Below the pieces are notes generated by a model, which saw nothing but the letters and a program-made list of their open reading frames with translations, made no database searches and was not told where the DNA came from. DNA of 19,556 nt from Usnea hakonensis (taxonomy: Eukaryota; Ascomycota; Lecanoromycetes; Lecanorales; Parmeliaceae). Both the position numbers and the translations under genes were made by a program. Below are positions 1-8,650 of the stretch, in pieces; positions within the stretch are counted from its first letter, which is position 1, and every line of letters starts with the position of its first letter. The stretch is from assembly GCA_013423325.1 (NCBI GenBank), contig BLJB01000245.1, positions 410 to 19,965 on the forward strand, given 5' to 3'.

Positions 1-61
1 GATGGGTTTCATTACCGGCTGGTAGACAACAAAGCCTTTGCGCCGATAGTCCAGTGACACG

Positions 62-809
62 CAATCGTTTCCATATGAGCGATGGTATCGGAATAGCGAG
101 GGCTTCCTGAGTGCGGATTTTGTGACATTATCAGGTATTGCTCGGGAAGAGTTTTCGTCCGAATGATACTGTGTAATAGGAGATGTGGAAGATTACGATG
201 GATTCAACTTCACTGGAAGCATCGGTGATCCTAGTGGTTTCTATTTTCCACTGAGCAGCGGACTCACTGTCCTTAGAGTTGACAGACAGATACGCCAGGA
301 GGCACTACCCCTTGCATACCGTAGGACGGTCTTTCACTTGGATGACATGGAAAACCTCAATTCAGCTCCTCGTTGCCGTTGGTAGGATTGGTCGCGATAA
401 CATCGAGTCACTGGAGCTTGCCTGGGAAAGCAGAGCCGACTCGGAGTTGAAATGGGACGAAGCTCCGGACTCGGACGACCTATTTTTGACCTTGCCCGCC
501 CTTCACGCCGCAAAATGTGTCCAGCTGCTCAGGCACTGCAAGAGACTTAAATTTTTGCGTCTGTATTTCGAGAGTGATCTCATAACAGATATTTCCCCCG
601 ACGCCTTTAAAAGCGATGCTGGCATCCGTGAGCTCTGTTCCATCCGGGGAATTGAAAGAGTACAAATCTGGGACTTGGGGCATGAGCCAATAGAGCAGCA
701 TGGCCTAGCCAAGTGGCTGAAAGGAGAGATGGAGTCTGCTGGGGAGGAAAAAGAAAACGAGAAGGGAACAGGGAAGGGATGTGGGCGTTGGTTGGAGCCG
801 TGGGGTTGA
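62..809 (+). pseudogene. Frameshifted fungal hypothetical protein (2EXR/DUF7730-like)
   Basis: The reading frame from 62 contains the motif LRVDRQIRQEALPLAYRR (about 269-322), typical of the large fungal families of F-box-like or 2EXR-like hypothetical proteins. It runs to a stop at 383-385. Protein-like sequence then continues in the frame that ends at 807-809: QLLVAVGRIGRDNIESLEL and a leucine-rich stretch near LPALHAAKCVQLLRHCKRL. The two parts join without missing residues near 357-362, so this is a one-base insertion rather than an intron. A TGA at 164-166 interrupts the first frame. It could instead lie in a 45-nt intron (GT at 135-136, AG at 178-179), which keeps the frame. The first in-frame start is a GTG at 185, so the true 5' end is unclear and may lie outside the window. 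The C-terminus is Glu/Lys/Gly-rich. Function unknown. A sequencing error at the frameshift is possible. Confidence 0.6.
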
Positions 810-949
810 GAAAGCCCATAGGCTTTTGTGGAGCTGTCTGTCTACTTGCTCGGAACGGGGATTAAACCAGGACACTAGATGATAGTATGACGTGACACTA
901 TATCTCCCTGCTTATCTAAGACCAAAATCGGTTCGAAGTGACCCCGTCC

Positions 950-1432
950 TTAAGTGTGGATCTTAGCCCTCTTCCGTGAAAGACGCTTTCCCAGCGTCTT
1001 GGATATTCCACGCGGTTTCCCCCAGCTCCTGTCTGATTTGGTGCCTGCAACGCGACCTTTAGGTTTGGACCGTGGCAACGGAGCTGTTTGCAAGATCACG
1101 ACTGAGCTCAACGCCGCACTAGAAGTTGATGAGCTCATCCTCTCTTTCTGTTTCGATATCCGATCGCTTCTGCGCAGCATGACCTCGGTAGGTTGGGGTT
1201 GTGCATTTCTCCCCAGTTCGGCAGCTAAATCCGCTTCCAACGCACCGGACCTCTTTTGGTTGGTAGATAACCGGCGGCTTCTGCGCGGAGCAACATCGGC
1301 AGGCGGAGGGGGTGATATCGTCGTGTTAAGGCCTTGGTTTTGACCATCGTCACGATCTGCGAAGATGCCGACGTATCCACCGCATGACGGGTTGGATGTC
1401 TTTCGTCCTCTGTCTTGTCCATATACTTTCGG
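950..1432 (-). CDS. Unrecognised basic ORF, no start codon
   Basis: This 160-codon open frame follows a TGA at 1435-1433 and ends at 950. It has no ATG near its start; the only methionines are internal. It carries two related short motifs, PRRSRRLST and LRRSDRISK, about 40 residues apart. Between them is a helical stretch (ALEADLAAELG), and the C-terminus is very rich in Lys and Arg. Such RRSxRhS motifs occur in DNA-associated and retroelement-derived fungal proteins, but no family is recognised. An overlapping frame with an ATG at 1440 (71 aa) also exists. A splice from that frame into this one was tried and did not fit. It may be an inner exon or a decayed gene. Confidence 0.3.
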   Translation of the reverse strand, partial: PKVYGQDRGRKTSNPSCGGYVGIFADRDDGQNQGLNTTISPPPPADVAPRRSRRLSTNQKRSGALEADLAAELGRNAQPQPTEVMLRRSDRISKQKERMSSSTSSAALSSVVILQTAPLPRSKPKGRVAGTKSDRSWGKPRGISKTLGKRLSRKRAKIHT

Positions 1433-2640
1433 TCATTCATGGTGACCCGCCTTATTTACACGACATGCGTAAGAATCTACACCCTGTCATAGTAAGTTAT
1501 TAGAAGCTTACATCCTTTAAACATGGTAACTCAATATCTTTAGGGAGGAGCTGCTCTCGGTCTTCTACGACTCATACCAAGTAAAGCCTCCTCAAAGATT
1601 TGGAGATCGTTTTGATGCAAGCCTGGCCTGCTTTGGAAGGAATCGGCCGAAGACAGCTCGGTGTACGGTGTTCAGCCTGCATCACTCCAGAGAAGCATTG
1701 GTGAAGATTAGAAGATGCCCCCCATCTTAATACAGGAAGAGGTCATTGTGGTTGAAGATTCTACTGCCAAGGAGGAGGTGACACAGACTGAGTGAGAAGG
1801 GGAGGTTAAACAGGTTAGGAAAGCTTCCGATACGATCCCAGCAGTAGTAACAGTAGTAAAACACATTAATATTGATTCAAACTATCTCCAGTACGAATTT
1901 CAAGTCCGTACATGCATTGGCTGTGGTGTGATTTGAAATACTGAGGGTTTCGAAGTTGCGGTAGACGGCCATGCGAGGGTCTTTCTTCCATTGGACGTGA
2001 TTTCTCGGTGCGGAGAGCGGGAGGGTACAACGGGCTCCAAGGCCAACTTGGCTTTGGTTGACTCAACTGGTTGTCTTGGTCGGGGTAGGAGAAGTAACAG
2101 CTGCATCAACGAATAAGAATAAACGAGAAAGCTAGCGAACTCGAGCGATCGATCATAAGTGAAGGCGAACAGAAATGCTGAAGCCTCTGTCGGATTGAAT
2201 ACGCTTAGATCTTCTGTATGAGTATATACCAATCTAGTTATCTACAATTTTCGGCTCTATACGCCGCAAGTAAGTATCCAGGTCGCTTGGAGATGTGCTC
2301 CAGAATATGTGCTGTGAGCTTTTTAAGCGGTAATGCCAAGATCAGCCCGCGCCCAGTTGACATCGCTTTGCCAAAGAAATATGGACAATCAAATCACAAC
2401 AGTCATTGTTGTACCCCCAAGCTATCCCGCTTTAGTGTAGTAAAACAGGCAAGGATCGGACATGTCAGATGCAAAGTATGATCGAGGCAGGGTCCAGCCG
2501 CAGTGTACCTCAGCCTGGTCAGATCCTAGGAGTTGAGAATGGAGATGAATCCTCTCGAAGACGCAGGCCACTCGTGATCGAAACTGTCAGTTTCCTGATC
2601 TTTCGCTCCCTTATCTAGTAAGTTCGTCTCCTGGCTGGGG
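1433..2640. other. Gene-poor stretch with two possible decayed coding frames
   Basis: No gene is recognised in about 1.2 kb. Two forward-strand frames look weakly protein-like. One runs 1530-1731 with no ATG and reads ELLSVFYDSYQVKPPQRFG. The other begins with ATG at 1714 (MPPILIQEEVIVVEDSTAK), has a stop after 26 codons, and stays open in the same frame apart from one more stop until about 2116. Neither matches a family I can name, and they may be remnants of a mobile element or of a lost gene. The ORF from 2218 to 2481 has an ATG but no recognisable content. Confidence 0.3.
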
Positions 2641-4476
2641 TTAGGTTCCTTCCATAATCGGGCCACCCATGCGCCGTACTGTCAGCGGAAAAGATATACC
2701 GGCAGGGTCCTGCTTCTCGGTTTTGTTTACGTCACCCTCTGGATTTGTCCGCTGCGTGCGCCCTGCTTCAAGCGCACCCTCTTCGTTGGTGACGGCTTGG
2801 CGGCTGCGGGAGAACCCCGGCTCGTCGGAATCGCTGATCGCACCTGATAACGAGCGAGGAAGGTGATAGCCAACTTTTCCGATGGGAATGGAGAGGCCGT
2901 GGACAACCTGTGGGAATTTGGGGTTTAGCGGAGTCGAGGGTGGGGAGAGAGAAACCACAGGAGGGGAAAAAAACGTACGACTGAGGATATGACCATGAAC
3001 CAGATGACGACGTTGAAAACTTCGGCTAGGCGCTCTGCGTCTGCCCGCTCGTGGCCTTGGTATGTGACTTGGCGGAGGAATTCACGACTTGTATAGAGAT
3101 AGAAAATTGCGGAAACGCCCATGGGGCCGAAGAAGCCAACAAAGAAGGCCTGTCGCCACTCTTCAATCTGGTGGATGCGTTTGTGCATGGCAAGAACAAT
3201 GGGAAGGCGGCGGAACAAGAGGACGAGGATGGCGATGAAAATGAGTCGGTAGACAGGGATAACATTACTATGCGCGAAGCTGTACCAGGGGCAAACAGCA
3301 CCGTACCAGACGAAGATGGACACATTGAGGAGCATGTCGATGGTGGGTTGGAACGAGTCGTCTTCCGTCTTGAGGCGAAACCAATCGCTTGTGGGTGGTC
3401 AATTCGGCCCAGAGTGGTGAAAGTTGTGAAGAGACTTACTCCCAGGTGAAGACGTTGCCGGCGATGAAGCATGCAAGGACATCGTCGCTGCCGAGCATAC
3501 CGAGCGTGCCGATGATAAAGAGCTGCAGATGATTCGTTAGAGATTCACTTCATGTCGCCGTGACGAGAGCTGAGTAACACACCGCAATGGTAATTGCGAA
3601 TACCAAGAAGCTCTCTCGGTCGACGTATTTGTGATCTTCAGCCCAACGCAACGCAACCTTGTATATGTAGCCGACCAGACTTCCATAAAGCATGCTCATG
3701 ATGATTTCGTAGGCCCAGGTGATGCCGAACCAGTATCCCATGGCCTTGCTCGCGCCACCCGACTGCCCCGGCCCACCATCATGGGTGTATCTAATCAAGT
3801 ATAGCGCAATAAAAAGGAAAGGGTATCCCAAGCCATCGTTCGCTCCCGACTCGGCTATGATGATTTTTTGCAGCTTCTTCGGAATGTTACTGTCGGCGAA
3901 CTTGCCCTTCACGATTGAAGCGGATAGAACGGGATCAGTTGGGGTGACACATGATCCTACAGCCAGAGCGTACACGAACGGTATGTGCGGGACAAGAGCC
4001 CAGATTATCAGAGCTGTACTGATCCACATGGCGCACATACCAGGCACCAAAAGGTACGCGAGACTCCTCCATTCCGTTTTCAAATATCGGCTGGGGAGTT
4101 GTATGCCGGCAAGGACCAGCTGCACACCAAGGACAAGGCGAGTGAAGTAGAGAGTGATGGACTCGAGGTTCTCTTCGTTGTCGGAGGCGTATTCGAGTGG
4201 TCTTACGAGGTTCGTGGCATGTGGGGAGAAAATGATGCCAGCGATCAAGGATACGACTGTTGAACGTGATTTTAGCGAGGCAGGCGGGATTTGTGCGGGA
4301 CGTTTGTGACATCGCAGCACAGTCAGAGCTCTTCACATACACGCTTCTCCAAGATGAAACTTCTCTTTCAAGAGATACGACACAAGGCCGAACACTGACA
4401 AGAACCCTCCACATGTGGCCGCAACTCTGTTGAAATTGCTTACCTTGAATTCGAGAATTTCAGAGGTGGAAGGCAT
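2641..4476 (-). CDS. Plasma-membrane Na+/H+ antiporter, Sod2/Nha1 (CPA1-like) family, five exons
   Basis: The protein exports Na+ (and, in many relatives, K+) in exchange for H+ across the plasma membrane, serving salt tolerance and pH homeostasis. Exons are 4476-4341, 4256-3583, 3522-3440, 3387-2979 and 2907-2641. All four introns (84, 60, 52 and 71 nt) have GT..AG ends and compatible phases, giving 522 residues. The start MPSTSEILEF matches the conserved fungal N-terminus; an in-frame ATG four codons upstream (4488) directly follows a stop. Diagnostic motifs are VSLIAGIIFSPHATN, AVGSCVTPTDPVLS, the ion-site motif ESGANDGLGYPF, and GSDDVLACFIAGN with its paired aspartates. LFRRLPIVLAMHK and FFGPMGVSAIFYLY follow. 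After VVHGLSIPIGK only about 75 polar, charged residues remain, so the long regulatory C-terminal tail of budding-yeast Nha1 is absent and the size is closer to fission-yeast Sod2. No lesion is visible. The neighbours do not suggest a cluster. Confidence 0.93.
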
Positions 4477-5433
4477 GATGACGGGCATCTAGAAGGGCTC
4501 ACCCGTTTTCACCTAGTCCTTACTTAGCCTATAGCTGACTCAGCAATTGTCTTGGCCCACCAGCCTGTCCAATCACAAAGTAACTCAAGGTAGCTGGACG
4601 CGCTGCAGTCCTTTATCAGTCCCGTCTCATAGTTGATATCTCGCCGCCAAATTTGTTCAAGGTACATGCAAAGTCAACGCAGCAGAATCAAGATAAGTCG
4701 CCTCATTGGCTTGACATCGGACGGAGGAGATCGCTGGAAAAAGGAGCTGGGAGTCATTGCCACAACGGCCATCGCAAGAGAAAAACATCATCATTACAGA
4801 GGCACCTCCCTTGACACTCCCGCAAATTCCTGACGACCTGCAGCGAACCGAGCGTCCGTTCTGACGAGGTAGAAGCATGGAAGAGCCCCAGATAGGCCAA
4901 CCTAAGGGCTCAGTACACCGCTGCAAATGCTCAACGCAGGGCGAGTAAAGTCCGTACTTCGCTCGCGAAGCAGAGGGCCCAGGCCGTAGCGGTCTTGGCA
5001 ATAGATCGGGATACCGAGGGGGAAAGAAGGGAGTCAGGGCGGCTCAGGATGCAGCGTTTGTTTGATGCTTCGAGTCAGGCTGAATATGCGGCTGCCGGTG
5101 CTTCGGGCACACACTGGGGGGCGCAGGGGATCGAGAGGGCGCAAAAGACGGCGAGCGACGCTCAGTGGATAGCACAGGGTGCACGGCGGACGGGGGAAGC
5201 TACACAGGGTACGGAGTAGGGAGCGGAGGGTAGGGAGCGAGGCCAAGCAAAAGGCCACAGGCCTCTGAATGGAAAGCCAGGTATTAACGACCGATTGATG
5301 GTTCTTGTACGATGCAATAAGAACGAGCATGATCGAAGAAACGATCCACACGCGCTTTTCTAGTACAATGCTTCGCTGTCATTTTCTCATCACGTTCTAT
5401 CCTATGCACACAAAACACAAGCTTGTCTATGCA
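4477..5433. other. Intergenic region, no gene recognised
   Basis: This holds the likely promoter of the antiporter (just above 4476) and about 900 bases in which the open frames lack ATG starts, family motifs or splice structure. The stretch 4995-5219 is G-rich and repetitive in character (many GGAG, GGCG and CAGGG words), and reads as Ala/Gln/Gly-rich peptide in one frame. It looks like low-complexity DNA rather than a gene. Confidence 0.5.
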
Positions 5434-5898
5434 TCATTGCTTCTTTCTCCCAAAAAGCCCCTTCCTTTCCCCCCCCTTCTCGCTCTCCCTAATCTCAACC
5501 GGGGCCACCTCCCCACTCCTCCTCCACGCACTCTTCCTCCCTCTCTTCCGCTCCTTCCTCACATCCCTCCTACTAGCACAACAGCAACACTCCCCCATCA
5601 TAACCAACCACCCCACAATCGCGCAAGCGCTCGCGATCCCCATGAATACAAACATCTCGATCCCAATCGTCGGCACGATATTCACGGTCACCTCTGCGCC
5701 CTTGATCACATTCCTGAAGATCAGGAACATGAGTGTTGCGATGGAGATGGACGCATGTAAGGCGCCTGGGGCGAAGATTAAGGCATATGGTGAAAAGTAT
5801 GGGAGGTTTGGGGGGCTGAGTAGTAGTACTAATGTTGAAGGGTGTAAGGCTTCTTGAGATGACTGGATTGTATGAGTTTTGGTGGCTATACTGACGTG
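5434..5898 (-). CDS. Small membrane protein with Cys cluster, 5' end unresolved
   Basis: The open frame (154 codons) follows a TAG at 5901-5899 and has no ATG before position 5730, yet the upstream part is clearly protein-like: HPSTLVLLLSPPNLPYFSPY, then APGALHASISIATL. Two hydrophobic segments are visible. One spans roughly LVLLLS to MFLIF and could contain two helices; the other is VPTIGIEMFVFMGIASACAI. It is followed by GECCCCASRR, a juxtamembrane cysteine cluster that would suit palmitoylation, and a Lys/Arg-rich tail. Translation from the ATG at 5730 would give only 98 residues. An upstream exon joined at an acceptor near 5860-5880 is more likely, but I could not find a convincing first exon. 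The gene may be 5'-truncated. Family not recognised. Confidence 0.45.
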   Translation of the reverse strand, partial: HVSIATKTHTIQSSQEALHPSTLVLLLSPPNLPYFSPYALIFAPGALHASISIATLMFLIFRNVIKGAEVTVNIVPTIGIEMFVFMGIASACAIVGWLVMMGECCCCASRRDVRKERKRGRKSAWRRSGEVAPVEIRESEKGGERKGLFGRKKQ

Positions 5899-5901
5899 CT
5901 A

Positions 5902-6352
5902 CGGGCATTCTACATCAACATTTTATGTATATAGCGAAACAAAGTAGATCCATCCTGCGTTCTCTTGATCCTTAAGTCTGTTATGTTGTACACACGCTCT
6001 TTTGCTCAAATAGAATTGCGGAAGCAGCACCCTCTGCACAAATACATTTCGAAAAGAACGCCCCAACTTAGCACTTTTCTTCGAATGGTTGTTCTGGTGT
6101 GCTCTAGCTGGTGGAGCTACCTTCCAGAGTAGAGCTCAAGGGATACCAAATGAGGGAGACGTGTCGCTTAAATTGGTCGTCGAGAGAAAAAATAGATGTT
6201 GTGTATAGGATCATGTCAGTGCCGCTGATTGGAACATTACAGTCCTATTGACCCTTTTCTATGTAGCGCCCGCATTAGGTTTGATCTGCCGTTTTAGGAA
6301 TGCGTGATGGCAGAGCTGGCCAATTTCAAATGGGCGTAGGCCATATTAAATG
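5902..6352. other. Intergenic region containing dispersed-repeat copy A
   Basis: Apart from the 94-bp repeat at 6104-6197, no coding content or RNA gene is recognised. The upstream part (5902-6100) is moderately AT-rich and would hold the promoter of the small membrane-protein gene, if that gene is active. Confidence 0.4.
6104..6197 (+). repeat. 94-bp dispersed direct repeat, copy A
   Basis: This matches 16317-16410 without gaps over 94 bp with about ten mismatches (close to 89% identity by eye); similarity stops sharply after ATAGAT. The left end holds a small inverted repeat, TAGCT-GGTGG-AGCTA, which is perfect in both copies. The mismatches mix transitions and transversions, so they are not purely RIP-type. 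Both copies have the same orientation. Identity unknown: possibly remnants of a short mobile element or a duplicated non-coding segment. Confidence 0.8.
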
Positions 6353-6691
6353 TTACTTACACGCCACGATCCCCGTCGATGATCGCTTTGTTGGATAATT
6401 CGTACAAGCTTTGTCGAGATCTTCGTAGACCTGCCATGAAGCCTGCCCTATGGCCTCATATACTTCCACCTCTTGAAATGCCTATTGAGAGGCCGCCGCC
6501 TCTCCTCATAACTTCAGAGAGGTCGAGTTCAGTATTTGGGTAAGTAGCATTCGGGAGTCGGAGTTCAATGATCGAAGGGCAGTAAGGATTTTATCAAGGC
6601 GTGGTTTCGAATAGCTGAAGCGGAGCTTGTCGGCTGTATAGTGCCTCCGTGGCTTACTTCCAATGGGATCTTTAGTCAAGCAAGTCAGCAA
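6353..6691 (-). pseudogene. Relic of a STAND/NLR N-terminal effector domain
   Basis: One reverse-strand frame carries ADKLRFSYSKPRLDKILTAL then LNSDSRMLLTQ, followed, after a TGA (6508-6506) and a TAG (6484-6482) in the same frame, by AFQEVEVYEAIGQASWQVYE and DLDKACTNY. The order of a basic/aromatic helix, a leucine-rich segment and an A-S-x-x-V-Y-x-x-L-x-K-A-C segment resembles the helical N-terminal domain found in many fungal NACHT/ankyrin STAND proteins. After VACK the DNA reads GTAAGT, a good splice donor, as expected if the next exon once carried the nucleotide-binding domain. No such domain follows downstream. The frame is kept over 113 codons with only two stops, so decay looks recent. 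Identification rests on motif resemblance only. Confidence 0.5.
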
Positions 6692-7246
6692 GTTTCCTTT
6701 AGAGGACCTTTGGCCCCAACGGGTGAGTGGTTACCCGGGAAACTTAATCGATTGTAGTCTCAAGGTCTTGAATTTCTTTAGCAGCCGCTCCTCGATTATC
6801 TCCACTGTTGTAACGCATACTCCTCTAGATTAGCCCAGTAGCTGGTAAAGCCGTAGCTCCAACTCTTTGTCTGGCCATGAAGTGTACCCCGACCCGTCGT
6901 GCATACTGGAGCCGATATTGTGACCGATACGTTCCTCGAGCAGGATACGGTATTAGTTCTTAGCCATGAACTTCCAGATACCTAGAAGGGTTTGGAAGGA
7001 AGCTACCACTCTTGCAGAGTTTTTACAGCGTTTGAAGGGCCGTACGGTATCGTCGAAGTGTTCAGGAGCAGATACGTTGTACCAAGAGCGGAAATACCCC
7101 GGGCGCCAAGGCCGCTACCGCCTCGACTCTAGACATCGCAAGCGTGAGGAAGTTGCTTAAGAACAAGAAGCTACAATACAATCAACACATTAAGGGCTCG
7201 ATGATGAGATCTCGCCATAGTAGGACCTCGTGCTGAATAAATTGCT
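6692..7246. other. No convincing gene
   Basis: The only ATG-started frame, 6966-7160 (+), encodes 64 residues (starting MNFQIPRRVWKEATTL) without recognisable domain content. The reverse strand of 6700-6960 could once have been the upstream part of the NLR N-terminal relic, but I could not align it to anything. Confidence 0.35.
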
Positions 7247-7737
7247 TCAGCTTGAGTGATCACGACCGCCGCTGTGTGCCCACAGGGTGAGCATAGCATC
7301 ACTAAACTCATTCCCAACGATAAGATGCAACTTCTTCAGCCCCGTGGCCCTGTTCTGTAATGCGCGGATTCCCTTCGTAATCGCCTTTATACCACCTTTA
7401 TAACCACCTTTCCAAACGACCTGGATCTTGTCGATCATATGAACATGTCTGACATCTTGCAAAAAATTCGCCAGGTCGTCGAAGTCCAAGCACCGAAAGA
7501 GGTTCATGCTAAAAAAATAGAGATCGCCGGGTTGTAAATAGCTCTCGACACCATGCACAATCCCACATTCCTGAAATTGTAGACCTCATGCCGCATTCCA
7601 TTCAGGTTGATGCCCGTGCGCGGTTCTCCGTACCAGTGTTCCTCGTCCTCCAATAGTCTCTCCATGTCACCGTCACTCGTGTCGTACCATTGGGCATCCG
7701 GGACACCGTTACCTGTGTCCCTGGCCCTAGCGCCCAC
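7247..7737 (-). pseudogene. Second frameshifted fungal hypothetical protein (2EXR/DUF7730-like)
   Basis: Frame one (from a GTG at 7737) reads through DGDMERLLEDEEHWYGEPRT and GMRHEVYNFRNVG. At about 7565-7558 the sense moves to another frame, IVHGVESYLQPGDLYFFSMN, then FDDLANFLQDVRHVHMIDKI, and a Leu-rich end to the stop at 7247. One base appears to be missing after GTGGG (about 7563), because VG-IVHGVESY is continuous across the junction. The pattern of a regular beta/alpha arrangement with a 'distance from axis' stretch (IQVVWKGG) and ALQNRATGLKKLHLIV fits the same class of fungal F-box-like hypotheticals as the remnant at 62-809. There is no ATG start. The 5' end lies only 34 bp from the divergent PNP start at 7772, too close for two normal promoters, which suggests a rearrangement joint. 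Confidence 0.55.
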
Positions 7738-7771
7738 CTCCCGAGAACATATTGAAAAAACCTGACAAGGT

Positions 7772-8576
7772 ATGCGTCGCCAGGACTACACGGTGGGATG
7801 GATCTGTGCGCTGCAGATGGAGTATGTGGCAGCCTGGGAGCCGCTGGAAGAGGAGCACTCTTCACCACCGATAGACTCGCCTTATGATGACAACAACTAC
7901 ACTCTCGGTCACATTGGCGATCACCACATCGTCATCGCATGCCTTCCGAAAGGGAGGTACGGTATCGCGTCCGCCGCCAGCGTGGCTAAAGACATGCTGC
8001 GCAGCTTCGAGTCCATCCGGATCGGATTGATGGTCGGCATCGGAGGAGGGGCACCCAGCGGCAAGCATGATATCAGACTCGGTGACGTCGTGGTCGGCTG
8101 TCCTATGAAGAAGGAGGGCAGTGTGGTTCCCTACAACTTTGGCAAGGCGGTTCAAGACCGGGAATTCGAGCGAACGGGTTCCTTGAACTCGCCACCAACG
8201 GTCCTCTTGACCCCGTTAACCAAGCTGAGCGCAGATCACGAGAGGAAGGGCAGTCATATCGCCCAGTCGGTTCGGTTGATGATGACCAAAAATCCAAGAT
8301 TGAGAGGGAAATGCCAACACCCAGGCGCAGAGCACGACAGGCTATAGGAATCTAGATATACTCACCGTGGAGGTGATGATAGGTGCGAGATCGGTTGTGA
8401 TAGTACATCTCCGCCGCTAGTCCGACGACCGTGGCGTGAGCTTGACCTAGACGAGCCGGTGGTGCATTATGGCCTTGTTGCATCAGCGCTGTTTCCTCGA
8501 CGCTGGGCAAACGGTTCCATAAGCGGCACATCGTTCCACAAATGGCGCTTCTGCCTCGTTCAAGGATTGTGTACAA
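7772..8576 (+). pseudogene. Truncated PNP-domain NLR N-terminus with premature stop
   Basis: The fragment begins with a normal start, MRRQDYTVGWICAL, and shows the fungal nucleoside-phosphorylase-like (PNP_UDP_1) signature of NLRs: DDNNYTLGHIGDHHIVIACLP, the glycine-rich GLMVGIGGGAPS, and HDIRLGDVVVG. In full-length proteins this N-terminal domain is fused to NB-ARC or NACHT plus TPR or ankyrin repeats and is thought to act on nucleosides or nucleotides. A TAG at 8345-8347 follows EHDRL, where relatives normally have an aromatic residue. The same frame then continues with YTHRGGDDRCE, DLDEPVVHYGLVASA and loses similarity near 8490. The expected end of the domain (CFEMEAAGLM...CDYAD) and everything beyond are missing. 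It is a paralogue of the PNP domain at 15118-16087 in inverted orientation. Confidence 0.85.
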
Positions 8577-8637
8577 GATATCGCAGGAATTCTGGGATAT
8601 GATCGCCGACTACCTAGCGGCGTTACCTGTTAGATAG
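8542..8637 (+). pseudogene. F-box fragment
   Basis: The 31-residue frame starting at ATG 8542 contains the F-box start motif ISQEFWDMIADYL, close to the fungal consensus LPxEIWDMIADYL, and ends at a TAG (8635-8637). F-box proteins recruit substrates to SCF ubiquitin ligases, but the fragment has no substrate-binding part. It overlaps the decaying end of the PNP frame in another phase, so the joint between the two unrelated genes lies near 8490-8510. Confidence 0.5.
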
Positions 8638-8650
8638 GCCGCGATAGAAT

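Noticed and set aside
1225..1440. Splicing the ATG frame at 1440 into the basic ORF ending at 950
   Set aside because: The best GT..AG pair (64 nt, ending GCGCAG) puts the downstream exon in the wrong frame.
3051..4263. Forward-strand ORFs within the antiporter region
   Set aside because: They lie opposite well-supported antiporter exons and have no family motifs.
4995..5219. Ala/Gln/Gly-rich ORF as an antifreeze- or collagen-like protein
   Set aside because: TTG start, G-rich low-complexity DNA and no regular repeat period.
5305..5857. Forward-strand Pro/Leu-rich ORFs
   Set aside because: Shadows of the reverse-strand membrane protein; composition follows the pyrimidine-rich strand.
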